From Mogibacterium sp. (GTDB taxonomy: Bacteria; Bacillota; Clostridia; Peptostreptococcales; Anaerovoracaceae): a DNA stretch of 54,837 nucleotides. The DNA lies in NCBI GenBank assembly GCA_017405845.1, contig JAFQZQ010000007.1:1-54837 (forward strand), written 5' to 3'. Positions within the stretch are counted from its first letter, which is position 1; every line of letters begins with the position of its first letter. Positions 25,878 to 33,770 of this stretch are shown here, piece after piece. The notes below the pieces were generated by a model. It ran no database searches and was not told the DNA's origin. It saw only the letters and a list, made by a program, of their open reading frames with translations. The translations under genes were made by a program, and so were the position numbers.

Positions 25878-26050
25878 GTATTTGCAAAGGGTTCAGAAAT
25901 GCGAATCCCGTCATAAGGCTTCCTCCAGATTAAACGCCGTTGGCGTAAGGTCGGAAACCGTGATCTCGATGTCAGGACTCCGTCACTACGTGACACCTCA
26001 CATCAAGTCCGTCGGCGCTGCTTCTCCGATAACAACTCCAGGACTCCGGG
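25878..26050. repeat. Decayed attachment-site remnants (copy E)
   Basis: 25878-25914 matches the end of the 197-bp repeat (ATTTGCAAAGGGTTCAGAAA, GCGAATCCCGTCAT) but loses CAGCTCCA. A second remnant AACAACTCCAGGACTCCGGG at 26031-26050 resembles the core plus terminator of copy F, and AAGCAAATCTTCA follows both. No gene in 25874-26459 except possible coding debris; the region looks like a scar of repeated insertion and excision. Confidence 0.55.
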
Positions 26051-26162
26051 TTTGTTCCAGAGTTTTGAAAGCAAATCTTCACAGTAATCTGGTCTAAAAG
26101 TCGTAATTTTTAAAGTATTAAAAGGTTGTAAGGCATTTGTAAAAGGTCGGGTAATGACCACT

Positions 26163-26266
26163 GGATACACTTTTGGATACACCGTGTGAGGGACATCTCT
26201 CCTTCCTTGGAATTTCAACGGTTTTAAAACTGCTAATTTGTTCGACTCCCCCCATCAGCTCCAAGA
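26163..26266. repeat. 104-bp repeat ending in attachment core (copy F)
   Basis: About 93% identical to 7661-7764 by eye, gapless, from GGATACAC to CATCAGCTCCAAGA (core 26253-26266). Together A and F bracket about 18.5 kb of element-derived DNA in direct orientation. Confidence 0.7.
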
Positions 26267-26290
26267 CTCCGGGCTTGCTCCGGAGTTTTA
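26266..26290 (+). terminator. Terminator after attachment core F
   Basis: Stem ACTCCGG (26266-26272) with CCGGAGT (26280-26286) followed by TTTT. A decayed copy is at 26041-26063. Confidence 0.65.
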
Positions 26291-26459
26291 TTTTGTCTGT
26301 AAGCAAATCTTCAATCAAGATAATACCTCTATATGAGAAAGCCAAAAGAATAGGGATAATCAAGGTCAAAGACGAATTGCTGACATGTCCGGAAATAAAG
26401 AGTATGATGAAAGCGGAAAAGAAAGAGTTTGCCACACACAGCGTGAAGGGAAGAGCTTT
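26291..26459 (+). other. Possible coding debris before pheA
   Basis: An open stretch reads KIIPLYEKAKRIGIIKVKDE and on to MMKAEKKEFA, protein-like in composition, but it has no start signal of its own and runs into the prephenate dehydratase start in another frame. Origin unknown. Confidence 0.25.
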
Positions 26460-27314
26460 ATGAAAATTGGATTTCAGGGTGTTAGAGGCTCGTTCAGCGA
26501 TGCAGCTATCAGGCTGTATTATGAATCAGATGATCATAAAAAAGAACTGAAGGATTCAGGATATGAGACTGTAGGATATGACGATTTCATAAAGATGCTG
26601 CAAGATGTGAATGCAGGTGTATTGGACGAGGCATTCTTCCCTGTAGAAAACACTACGACAGGAATTATCGCAAGGACATATGACTTCTTCCAGTATTACA
26701 ATGTTTATGCGGTCGGGGAAGTGGTTGAACCGATCGTACAGAACCTTATTGTCATCCCGGGAACACGCATTGAGGATATAAGGACAGTTTACAGTCACCC
26801 CGAGGCTTTGTCGCAGTGCAGCAAATTTTTCAGGAATAACCCGGGCATCAAGTCTGTCTCATATTCAGACACTGCGCAAGCGGTCGAGTATGTAAAGAGC
26901 TGTGGTGATAGGCAAAAGGCGGCAATCGCAAGTGCACTTGCTGCAGAGATCAATGATATGGAGATCCTTGAGCCGCACATACAGAACAGCAATTCCAACA
27001 TGACCAGATTTCTGGTCATCACAAACCGTCCGGACTATCCGGAGAATGCCAATAAGGTCAGCATCTACTTTGTCACGCGCCATTCACCGGCAGCGCTGTA
27101 TAATGCTCTGGGAGTATTTGCATCTCTTGGAATAGAGGTGCTGAGGCTCGAGAGCCGTCCTATATTGACTAAAAGATTCGAGTACTGCCAATATGTGGAC
27201 TTCAGGGGCAATCTGAACGACCCGGATGTTGAGGAAGCTCTGATGCGTCTGAAGAATGAATGCCTTGAACTCATAGTTTTGGGTAATTACAAGTCAGCGC
27301 CGTTTGCTCTGTAA
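26460..27314 (+). CDS. pheA: Prephenate dehydratase
   Basis: 284 residues from ATG 26460, behind GAAGGGA; an upstream in-frame ATG at 26385 adds a non-conserved tail. The periplasmic-binding-like catalytic region has GFQGVRGSFSDAAI, FFPVENTTTGI, VYSHPEALSQCSKF and the catalytic Thr-Arg-Phe in NSNMTRFLVI. A C-terminal ACT domain (about 200-280) carries SPAALYNALGVFASLGI and LESRP for phenylalanine feedback. It converts prephenate to phenylpyruvate. A stand-alone enzyme with no chorismate mutase fused. It lies just past the last attachment repeats. Confidence 0.93.
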   Translation: MKIGFQGVRGSFSDAAIRLYYESDDHKKELKDSGYETVGYDDFIKMLQDVNAGVLDEAFFPVENTTTGIIARTYDFFQYYNVYAVGEVVEPIVQNLIVIPGTRIEDIRTVYSHPEALSQCSKFFRNNPGIKSVSYSDTAQAVEYVKSCGDRQKAAIASALAAEINDMEILEPHIQNSNSNMTRFLVITNRPDYPENANKVSIYFVTRHSPAALYNALGVFASLGIEVLRLESRPILTKRFEYCQYVDFRGNLNDPDVEEALMRLKNECLELIVLGNYKSAPFAL

Positions 27315-27358
27315 CAGCTCCAAGAACTGGCCCCGGAAGGCAACTTCCCGGGCTTTTT
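27315..27358 (+). terminator. Attachment-like remnant and terminator after pheA
   Basis: CAGCTCCAAGAACTGG begins right at the pheA stop and is followed by CCCCGGAAG/CTTCCCGGG (27331-27339 with 27344-27352, one mismatch) and TTTTT. The same string follows core C at 18128, so this terminator was probably acquired by recombination at the core. Confidence 0.7.
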
Positions 27359-27403
27359 TAGTGGTCTGAAAAATGGGTAAAATGGTGACAGATCTTTGAC
27401 CAG

Positions 27404-27491
27404 GTGAAAAAATATTCACTTTCATCATATGAAGATGAACAATAATTAACCTGCAGAGCATAATTTTTCACAACATGAAAAATATTTTCAT
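27404..27491 (+). promoter_or_regulatory. Repeated TTCAT/ATGAA operator-like region
   Basis: GTGAA/TTCAC (27404-27419), TTCATCATATGAAGATGAA (27420-27438) and ATGAAAA/TTTTCAT (27475-27491) are clustered upstream of the DUF5058 operon. They are candidate binding sites for the PucR-type regulator encoded at the other end. The promoter itself is not clear. Confidence 0.4.
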
Positions 27492-27559
27492 ATTTCACGG
27501 AACATTGCCTCTCTAAAATATAGGTAAGAAATTTGTCTATACGTAGGGGAGGTAATTAT

Positions 27560-28303
27560 ATGGATATCATGGCTATAGCAAACAGCCCGGCAATGTGGAT
27601 TGCTTGTGCTATTCCGGTATGTTTCGTGGTACTGCAGGCAGTGCTTTTCCTGAGAGAGGCGCGCAAAGCAGGTAAAGAAATGGGTATAACTGAACTGCAG
27701 ATGAAGAGCGCGATAAAAAGCAGCGCAGTTACCTCGATAGGTCCGTCGATAGTAGTACTTAGTGGAATGCTCTCGCTGCTCGTAACGGTAGGAGCACCGA
27801 TGGGGTGGATGAGACTCTCAATGATAGGATCGGTAATGTTCGAATCAATAGCAGCAGGTCTCGGAACATCCGCAGTAGGAGTCACACTCGGAACTGATCC
27901 TATGACAGCAGAAGCTCTCGGTATGGCGATATGGACTATGATCCTCTGCTCAATAGGTTGGGTAATTTTCGCAACTTTCTCAGCTAATAAGATGGATAAG
28001 ATAGAGGCTAAGGTAGCAAAGGGTAACACAGCAACAATGACAATGATCGCTTCCTGCGCTATTATCGGTGTTTTCTCCGCTATGTGTGCAAGCCATCTGA
28101 TCAAGCCTGTTTATCAGATTGCTCTGGCAACTGATCCGGCAGTTGTTGCAGGCTCATGGAAGAACTGTCTGGCCTGTGTACTTGGTGCTGCCATCATGTA
28201 TGTACTCAACACAGTTGCAGCAAAGAAAGAGATCGGCTGGCTCAGGGAGTGGGCACTGACAATCACGATAATTGTTGCGATGATAATCACTGCGGTAATC
28301 TAG
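27560..28303 (+). CDS. DUF5058-like integral membrane protein
   Basis: 247 residues from ATG 27560 (AGGGGAGGT 9 bases upstream; an earlier in-frame start at 27533 lacks one). About six hydrophobic spans, with a cytoplasmic loop around 30-45 (REARKAGKEMGI) and another around 145-160. SAVTSIGPSIVVLSGMLSLL looks like the DUF5058 signature. No activity is established. Paired with the next membrane protein and an M20 hydrolase, it is probably half of a transporter. Confidence 0.7.
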   Translation: MDIMAIANSPAMWIACAIPVCFVVLQAVLFLREARKAGKEMGITELQMKSAIKSSAVTSIGPSIVVLSGMLSLLVTVGAPMGWMRLSMIGSVMFESIAAGLGTSAVGVTLGTDPMTAEALGMAIWTMILCSIGWVIFATFSANKMDKIEAKVAKGNTATMTMIASCAIIGVFSAMCASHLIKPVYQIALATDPAVVAGSWKNCLACVLGAAIMYVLNTVAAKKEIGWLREWALTITIIVAMIITAVI

Positions 28304-28342
28304 CAAGTGCGATAAATGATACAATATTTGGAGGGAATCAAA

Positions 28343-29044
28343 ATGGATAACAAGAAATTCTATAACGAAAATTACATGCCTAAAGTAAATAGAATAGGAA
28401 AAATCACTGGTTATCTCGGAGTCGTACTTGCATTCGCACCTGCAATTATGCTGGCAATAGTATATGGAATACTTCCAAAAGGTGCAGCTCTGTTAACCGC
28501 ATTCATAGCCGGAGCAAGTTCGTTCGGTGTACTGTGGTTCGTAGAGCCGATCTCATATTTCCCTGTAGTAGGATCTGCCGGAACGTATATGGCTTTCCTT
28601 TCGGGAAACATCTCAAACATGAGGATTCCTTGCGCCAGCATGGCACAGGTAGCAGCTGATACCAAGCCTGGTACAGAAGAGGGCTCAGTGATTGCTACTA
28701 TCGGAATGGCGATCTCGATCATTATCAATGTTGCGGTACTGACCATCGGAGCTATCCTCGGAGCATCGGTACTGGCTATGCTGCCGGACGGAGTAAGAGC
28801 AGCTCTTGGCTATCTGCTTCCTGCACTCTTCGGTGCACTGCTCGTACAGTTCGGAATGAGACTCAAAAAGCATGCACTGATCATGGTAGTTATCGCACTG
28901 GCACTTTACTTCGCTATCGGAATGGGATGGTTCGCATGGCTGCCAGGCGCATCCAATTGGCTCGGCACACTCGGATGTGTATTCCTGAGCATTGCTATCG
29001 GACTTGCAACCCTTAAGAACAACGGTAAGAAAGAGCAGGCATAA
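28343..29044 (+). CDS. Membrane protein, partner of DUF5058-like protein
   Basis: 233 residues from ATG 28343 behind GGAGGGA. Several hydrophobic spans (about 25-50, 55-75, 115-145, 150-170, 180-225). Conserved-looking loops: VEPISYFPVVGSAGTYMAFL and NMRIPCASMAQVAADTKPGT, whose Pro/Ser-rich content would suit a substrate path. Forty bases after the preceding gene. I do not recognise a characterised family. Confidence 0.65.
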   Translation: MDNKKFYNENYMPKVNRIGKITGYLGVVLAFAPAIMLAIVYGILPKGAALLTAFIAGASSFGVLWFVEPISYFPVVGSAGTYMAFLSGNISNMRIPCASMAQVAADTKPGTEEGSVIATIGMAISIIINVAVLTIGAILGASVLAMLPDGVRAALGYLLPALFGALLVQFGMRLKKHALIMVVIALALYFAIGMGWFAWLPGASNWLGTLGCVFLSIAIGLATLKNNGKKEQA

Positions 29045-29107
29045 GACTGAAGCTGATCAGGTATGAGTTTCCGACGATCGGCAATCAGTATAAGAGGGGT
29101 CACAAAA

Positions 29108-30466
29108 ATGGCAAAGAAAGATGTCTTTACTACAGTAGATACATTTAAGAATCTGTGCAGAGATGCATGCCGCACGATATGGGATCACCCGGAGATCAGC
29201 GGTGAAGAGGATTTCAGCTCAAAGTATTATGCTGAAATCTTAAGGAAAGAAGGCTTCAGACTGGTTGTTAATGAACATGTCCCTAATGCATTCCTTGCAG
29301 AGTGGGGCAGCGGCTATCCGGTCCTGGCAATACTCGGAGAGTATGACGCTCTCCCGGGTCTTAGTCAGAAAGCAAGTAGTGACAGGGAAGAGATAACTGC
29401 AGGAGGAGCCGGTCATGGTTGTGGTCATAATATTCTCGGTGCAGGTGCAGTCACAGGGGCGATAGCCCTCAAGAGAGTTATGGAAGCAGATGGCATCGAT
29501 GGAACGATAAGGTTTTACGGCTGTCCGGAAGAGGAGACTCTCTGTGGCAAGGTAAAGATGATTCACTACAACATGTTTGATGGATGCGATTTCGCATTCA
29601 GCTGGCATCCAATGTCGGTCAATATGACGTTTGATACATCATACCTCGCGAACGCTTCGTTCAAGTTCTACTATACCGGTGTTTCCGCACATGCAGGATT
29701 CGCACCTCAAAACGGCAGGAGTGCTCTTGACGCTATGGAACTCACTAATATGGGAGTACAGTATCTCAGAGAGCATGTTATCGACGGTACACGTATCCAC
29801 TACACAACAGACAGCTGCGGATATGCGCCTAACATCGTTCATCCGGAAGCAAAATCCTGGTATTATGTCCGTGCTCCGCACATGTCGGATGTCAAATCAA
29901 CTGTTGAGAGGGTTAAGAAGTGTGCACAGGGAGCTGCTATCATGACTGAGACGCAGGTGAAGTTCGAACTGCTGAGCGGATGTACTGAAATGCTTGTTAA
30001 CAATGCTTTTTCAGATTTGACTTATAAGAATCTTCTCGAATTGGAGCCAATCAGCTATACCGCTGAAGAGCGTGAGTTCGCCAGGAAGATCCAGGATACG
30101 GTAGCGATGGATACCTGCGCAAGAGACCGTAAAGCTTATAACTCAGATGGACCGATGTTTGAAGGCATTGCCCCAAGAGATCAGTGGGCCTCTACGCCGA
30201 TGAAAGCTTCAACGGATACCGGGGATGTCAGCCAGATCATGCCAATGAATCTCTTTACTGTAGCAGCATGGCCAATAGGCGTTGCGCCACACACCTGGCA
30301 GGCTACTGCCTGCGCAGGCTCATCTCTGGGAGAAAAGGCTGCCCTCTGGGCTGCTAAAGCGATTGCGGCGACAGCATACGATATTCTGACACTGCCTGAA
30401 GAAAGGGAGAAGATCCTTGCTGAGTTCGAATCCAGAAAAGATGAAAATTACGTCCCAATGATATAA
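29108..30466 (+). CDS. M20 family amidohydrolase (AbgB-like)
   Basis: 452 residues from ATG 29108 (AGAGGGG upstream; the in-frame 29063 start is weaker). It has the M20 zinc and catalytic motifs: AILGEYDALPG, GAGHGCGHNILG, FYGCPEEETLCGK and a C-terminal GVAPHTWQATA His. The dimerisation domain shows FYYTGVSAHAGFAPQNGRSALDAMEL. Resembles p-aminobenzoyl-glutamate hydrolase subunit B and related indole-acetyl-amino-acid hydrolases; it would cleave an amide bond. The two membrane proteins upstream probably import the substrate. Confidence 0.9.
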   Translation: MAKKDVFTTVDTFKNLCRDACRTIWDHPEISGEEDFSSKYYAEILRKEGFRLVVNEHVPNAFLAEWGSGYPVLAILGEYDALPGLSQKASSDREEITAGGAGHGCGHNILGAGAVTGAIALKRVMEADGIDGTIRFYGCPEEETLCGKVKMIHYNMFDGCDFAFSWHPMSVNMTFDTSYLANASFKFYYTGVSAHAGFAPQNGRSALDAMELTNMGVQYLREHVIDGTRIHYTTDSCGYAPNIVHPEAKSWYYVRAPHMSDVKSTVERVKKCAQGAAIMTETQVKFELLSGCTEMLVNNAFSDLTYKNLLELEPISYTAEEREFARKIQDTVAMDTCARDRKAYNSDGPMFEGIAPRDQWASTPMKASTDTGDVSQIMPMNLFTVAAWPIGVAPHTWQATACAGSSLGEKAALWAAKAIAATAYDILTLPEEREKILAEFESRKDENYVPMI

Positions 30467-30491
30467 AAATACAGATAAAACTAATGGAACT

Positions 30492-30522
30492 GCCTCTGCG
30501 CTATAACACGCAGAGGCTTTTC
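30492..30522 (+). terminator. Rho-independent terminator
   Basis: Perfect 9-bp stem 30492-30500 with 30509-30517 (GCCTCTGCG/CGCAGAGGC), then TTTTCT. It separates the hydrolase operon from the regulator. Confidence 0.8.
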
Positions 30523-30594
30523 TGTGTATGCGGCGTTATTGATTCATGGTATTATTGTGGCATACTAGAGCAACTCATCATAAAGGAGGGTATT

Positions 30595-32235
30595 ATGGGC
30601 ATTGCTGTTCAGGAACTGCTTGCCAATGATTTTTTCAGGGAATTTGAAGTCATTGCCGGAAGAAAGGGAATATATAAGGAGATTCAAGGAATCACGATCC
30701 TTGATGCTCCGGATGGTTTCAAATGGACAAAGGGCAAAGAAATGATCATGTCATCAGGCTATGCTATGATGAATGATCCTGACTGCATTTCAAGAGCTTT
30801 CGCCGAAGGGACGATACAGAAGGCCTCGGCTCTTTTGATTAAACAGGGAAGGTATCTCGAGAAGATACCGGAAGACCTCATAGCGCTATGCAATGAATCC
30901 GAACTGCCCCTGATATTGGCGCCGTTCTCGGCTACATGGATGGAAGTTGCAAGTCAGACTAATGTTGCAGTCATGAATCGCACCATCAGGAAATTCCGTA
31001 TGCCATTAGTAGGCAGCGGACAAATCACAAATCAGTCGTACAAGGAGCAGAGGATACGCAAGATACTTCAGGCTGTCGAGAGCGAAATGAAATTCCCGGC
31101 TCTCCTATACGACATAGCTGAAGACAGGAGCTACTACAGCTCGTCGAACTTTACTCGCATGACGGAGTACTATGGTCTCACTGACAGAGATTACTGGGAT
31201 CCGTCCCTTCCTCATACTCAGGCTACTCTGTGTGACTATATCAATATGTCCAGATACCGTCTGATCAGTAACGAGGGACGGGAAGGTCCGAGAATATCAT
31301 GGGTCATCATACCAATCAAAATACACGGTATGATTCAGGCTTACTTTGCCGTGATGGAGGCTCATGAGCTTCTCGATTACTACGATGAGTTTTCTATCCG
31401 TATAGCGTATCTTATGCTTCAGTCTCTCTACGAGCAGATCAGAGGGGCGAGAGATGCAGGTTACATGGGATTTGAGAATTTCATACATTTTGCCATGAGC
31501 TGCGAGACCGGAGAGACAGGCAAAGTAATTAGCCAGGCCGGTGTGCAGGGCATCTCTATGAGCACAATGTATGATTATGCCATTATTAAGGTGCTGAACT
31601 TCTCTGCCAGTGAGAAGCGTGCAGATCTGCTGAGGGCATTCTCGTCTTCTCGCTGTTCAAGGATAGGCAAGCTCGCTATACTCGGTGATCGGGAACTGCT
31701 TCTACTTCTTGAATCACCGCCAAAAGAACAGCGCTCAGGAGCAGAAACTGAGGAAATGATTGCCGAGTTTATGGCGTCGGTTAGAGAAATCATTCACAGC
31801 GCAGAAATGAAGTGCGGAATCTGCAGGGAGGGCACCACTCTCCGGGATATTCGCAAATGTGTTGAGAAGTGCCGCAGAGTCATAGAGATGGGCAGTATCA
31901 TCCGCCTTGATAATGATATCTGCGATTATGAGGAGCTTGGGCCGCTCACCTGGATCGATATTCCGGAAGACGAACTAAACGGAATGCTTGCAAGATTCAG
32001 ACCTCTTATGAGCGACGACAGGGGCCGTGAATTACTGCATACGCTTAAGGTGTATCTTGTTAACAACATGAATTACTCTCTTACAGCCGAGCTGCTTTAT
32101 GTACACATAAACACAATTCGCAAGAGAATCGACAGAATCATGGAAGATGATGCGTTTGCGGGTGTTGACTGGAATGATACAGTAGAACGTGTCAAGATGA
32201 TACTGTTACTGCAGTTCCTGGAAGCAGGAGAATAA
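30595..32235 (+). CDS. PucR family transcriptional regulator
   Basis: 546 residues from ATG 30595 behind AAAGGAGGG; the longer frame from 30484 crosses a terminator and is rejected. The N-terminal PucR ligand domain (1-130) has VQELLANDFFREFEVIAG and ITILDAPDGFKWTKGKEMIM. The C-terminal HTH_30 (about 480-540) has LKVYLVNNMNYSLTAELLYVHINTIRKRIDRI. Such regulators control purine or amide catabolism in response to a ligand; the operon upstream is the likely target. Confidence 0.9.
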   Translation: MGIAVQELLANDFFREFEVIAGRKGIYKEIQGITILDAPDGFKWTKGKEMIMSSGYAMMNDPDCISRAFAEGTIQKASALLIKQGRYLEKIPEDLIALCNESELPLILAPFSATWMEVASQTNVAVMNRTIRKFRMPLVGSGQITNQSYKEQRIRKILQAVESEMKFPALLYDIAEDRSYYSSSNFTRMTEYYGLTDRDYWDPSLPHTQATLCDYINMSRYRLISNEGREGPRISWVIIPIKIHGMIQAYFAVMEAHELLDYYDEFSIRIAYLMLQSLYEQIRGARDAGYMGFENFIHFAMSCETGETGKVISQAGVQGISMSTMYDYAIIKVLNFSASEKRADLLRAFSSSRCSRIGKLAILGDRELLLLLESPPKEQRSGAETEEMIAEFMASVREIIHSAEMKCGICREGTTLRDIRKCVEKCRRVIEMGSIIRLDNDICDYEELGPLTWIDIPEDELNGMLARFRPLMSDDRGRELLHTLKVYLVNNMNYSLTAELLYVHINTIRKRIDRIMEDDAFAGVDWNDTVERVKMILLLQFLEAGE

Positions 32236-32266
32236 TACTTCATTTATCTAAAAATCAGCTCTTAAC

Positions 32267-32295
32267 AAAATGGCCTCCCAAAGGGAGGCCATTTT
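32267..32295 (+). terminator. Long hairpin terminator
   Basis: Perfect 13-bp stem 32267-32279 with 32283-32295 (AAAATGGCCTCCC/GGGAGGCCATTTT), 3-base loop. Symmetric A/T ends allow termination on both strands. Confidence 0.8.
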
Positions 32296-32322
32296 AAAGG
32301 TATTTATGTAAGGAGTTTTGTT

Positions 32323-32376
32323 ATGAAGAAAAGTATTGTCTCTGTTGACAATGACAGGATAGCAATTAAGCCTTAA
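32323..32376 (+). CDS. Possible 17-residue small ORF
   Basis: ATG with a strong ribosome site (TAAGGAG, 8-base spacing). The product MKKSIVSVDNDRIAIKP is not hydrophobic. It could be a true small peptide or the stub of a deleted gene; nothing matches it by eye. Confidence 0.35.
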   Translation: MKKSIVSVDNDRIAIKP

Positions 32377-32465
32377 GTGAACCTAAAACATTCCGGGGAA
32401 TAACAAATTTTTCCGGATTCGAGTGCTATACTCTGTTTGTAATAATCCAACAGGAGATATGATAT

Positions 32466-32876
32466 ATGATCAAACAAATTGTACGGGATGCATTTTTTCT
32501 GAGTCAGAAATCAGAAGAAGCGACAAAAGCTGACCTTCCAATAGTGACGGATCTTGAGGATACACTCAAGGCGAACCGCGAGCGCTGCGTCGGCATGGCA
32601 GCAAACATGATCGGCTACAGAAAGAAGATCATAATAGTCGCTATGGGGCTGGCAGATATCATCATGATCAATCCTGTCATCACAGAGAAAAGCGAGCCAT
32701 ACGAAACCGAAGAAGGATGTCTTTCTCTCCCGGGAGTAAGGAAGACCACAAGGTATAAGAAGATCACGGTAAGATATCTGGACAGGAAATTCGCTGAGCA
32801 TACACAAAGCTTCAGCGGATATATCGCGCAGATAATCCAACATGAAATCGATCATTTTTCAGGAAAGCTGATATGA
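32466..32876 (+). CDS. def: Peptide deformylase (short, atypical motif 1)
   Basis: 136 residues, in the range of short Clostridial deformylases. Motif 2 is EEGCLSLPG (metal Cys) and motif 3 is QHEIDHFSG (two metal His and catalytic Glu). Motif 1 reads GMAANMIG where the classic form is GxAAxQxG, so the active-site Gln (Gln50 in E. coli) is Met here. It would remove formyl groups from nascent peptides. RBS AGGAG is 9 bases upstream. A divergent or second copy is possible. Confidence 0.88.
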   Translation: MIKQIVRDAFFLSQKSEEATKADLPIVTDLEDTLKANRERCVGMAANMIGYRKKIIIVAMGLADIIMINPVITEKSEPYETEEGCLSLPGVRKTTRYKKITVRYLDRKFAEHTQSFSGYIAQIIQHEIDHFSGKLI

Positions 32877-32890
32877 ACGAAGAACAGAAA

Positions 32891-32926
32891 GAACTGACCC
32901 TGGAAACGAACTTCCAGGGTCGGTTC
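32891..32926 (+). terminator. Hairpin after deformylase
   Basis: A 15-bp stem with one G-T pair (32891-32905 with 32912-32926, GAACTGACCCTGGAA/TTCCAGGGTCGGTTC). There is no U-run, so termination is uncertain. Confidence 0.5.
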
Positions 32927-33051
32927 AGTTCAGACCAGAAGATTCCCTTCATTCGGGACGAATAATCTGCAGTTAGGACAGACTCGTTGCCGAAAGCGGA
33001 AAGTAGCACTAAAATCAAGGGGGAGATATTGTTTTTTGGATGGAGAAAGAT

Positions 33052-33768
33052 ATGATTCGGATTGCTGTATGTGATGATGAAAGACCTGTGAGAGAGTCAA
33101 TCATAAAGGCGCTTAAGCGTTACATAGCGGATAACGGGATCGAAGCGGAGATATATGAATTTCCATCAGCGGAATCCCTTTTAACGAGTTATCCGGAGGG
33201 GCTGGATCTTTTGCTTTTGGATATTTATATGCCCGGAATGGACGGCATGGATGCCGCAAATGCCATACGTCAATTCGATGAGGAGGTATGCATTATATTC
33301 ATTACTACCATGTATCAAAGGGCGATCGAAGGATACAAGGTCAGGGCTTTCGGCTTTATCCGTAAGCCGGTGAGTTATGAAGAATTTTCGCATGAGATCA
33401 GTGCAGCAGTTAAGCAAAGGAATTCGCGCAGGGAAAAGGATTACTTTATAAACATCAGGTCATCCGGAAAAACGTATCGCATACCGGTATCGCAAATTAG
33501 TTACTGTGAGGTTCAAGGCCACTATATAAGTATGTGCATCAATGGCGAGATACGTGTATACCGTTGCTCTATACGCGAGTTAGAAGAGCAGCTGGGATCA
33601 TACGGTTTTTTCCGCTGCCACGCAAGCTATCTGGTAGCTGCGGATGCGATACAGGAAATCAGACAGGCGGAGATCCTTTTGAAGGACGGCAGCATTGTTC
33701 CTGTCAGCCAGCGCAGGCGCAAGGCTTTTCTCACATCACTATCAGATTATCTCGGAGACAGGTTCTGA
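33052..33768 (+). CDS. LytTR family response regulator (AgrA-like)
   Basis: 238 residues from ATG 33052 (GGAGAAAG upstream; 33040 is an alternative). The receiver shows IAVCDDERPVRES, phospho-acceptor Asp in LLLLDIYMPGMDG, TTMYQ and the Lys in GFIRKPVS. The LytTR DNA-binding domain (about 135-235) has FINIRSSGKTYRIPVSQISY and FFRCHASYLV. With the GHKL kinase just downstream it forms an Agr/ComD-type sensory pair. No AgrB or AgrD gene is near. Confidence 0.92.
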   Translation: MIRIAVCDDERPVRESIIKALKRYIADNGIEAEIYEFPSAESLLTSYPEGLDLLLLDIYMPGMDGMDAANAIRQFDEEVCIIFITTMYQRAIEGYKVRAFGFIRKPVSYEEFSHEISAAVKQRNSRREKDYFINIRSSGKTYRIPVSQISYCEVQGHYISMCINGEIRVYRCSIRELEEQLGSYGFFRCHASYLVAADAIQEIRQAEILLKDGSIVPVSQRRRKAFLTSLSDYLGDRF

Positions 33769-33770
33769 AT

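Noticed and set aside
26118..26463. Open frames on both strands before pheA
   Set aside because: They span the attachment repeat and its terminator and have no start signals.
30484..30594. Extended N-terminus of the PucR regulator
   Set aside because: The segment contains the terminator at 30492 and lacks a ribosome site; ATG 30595 has AAAGGAGGG.
33534..33770. Longer N-terminus for the GHKL kinase
   Set aside because: It overlaps the response regulator in another frame; ATG 33771 begins the hydrophobic sensor and follows the regulator stop by two bases.
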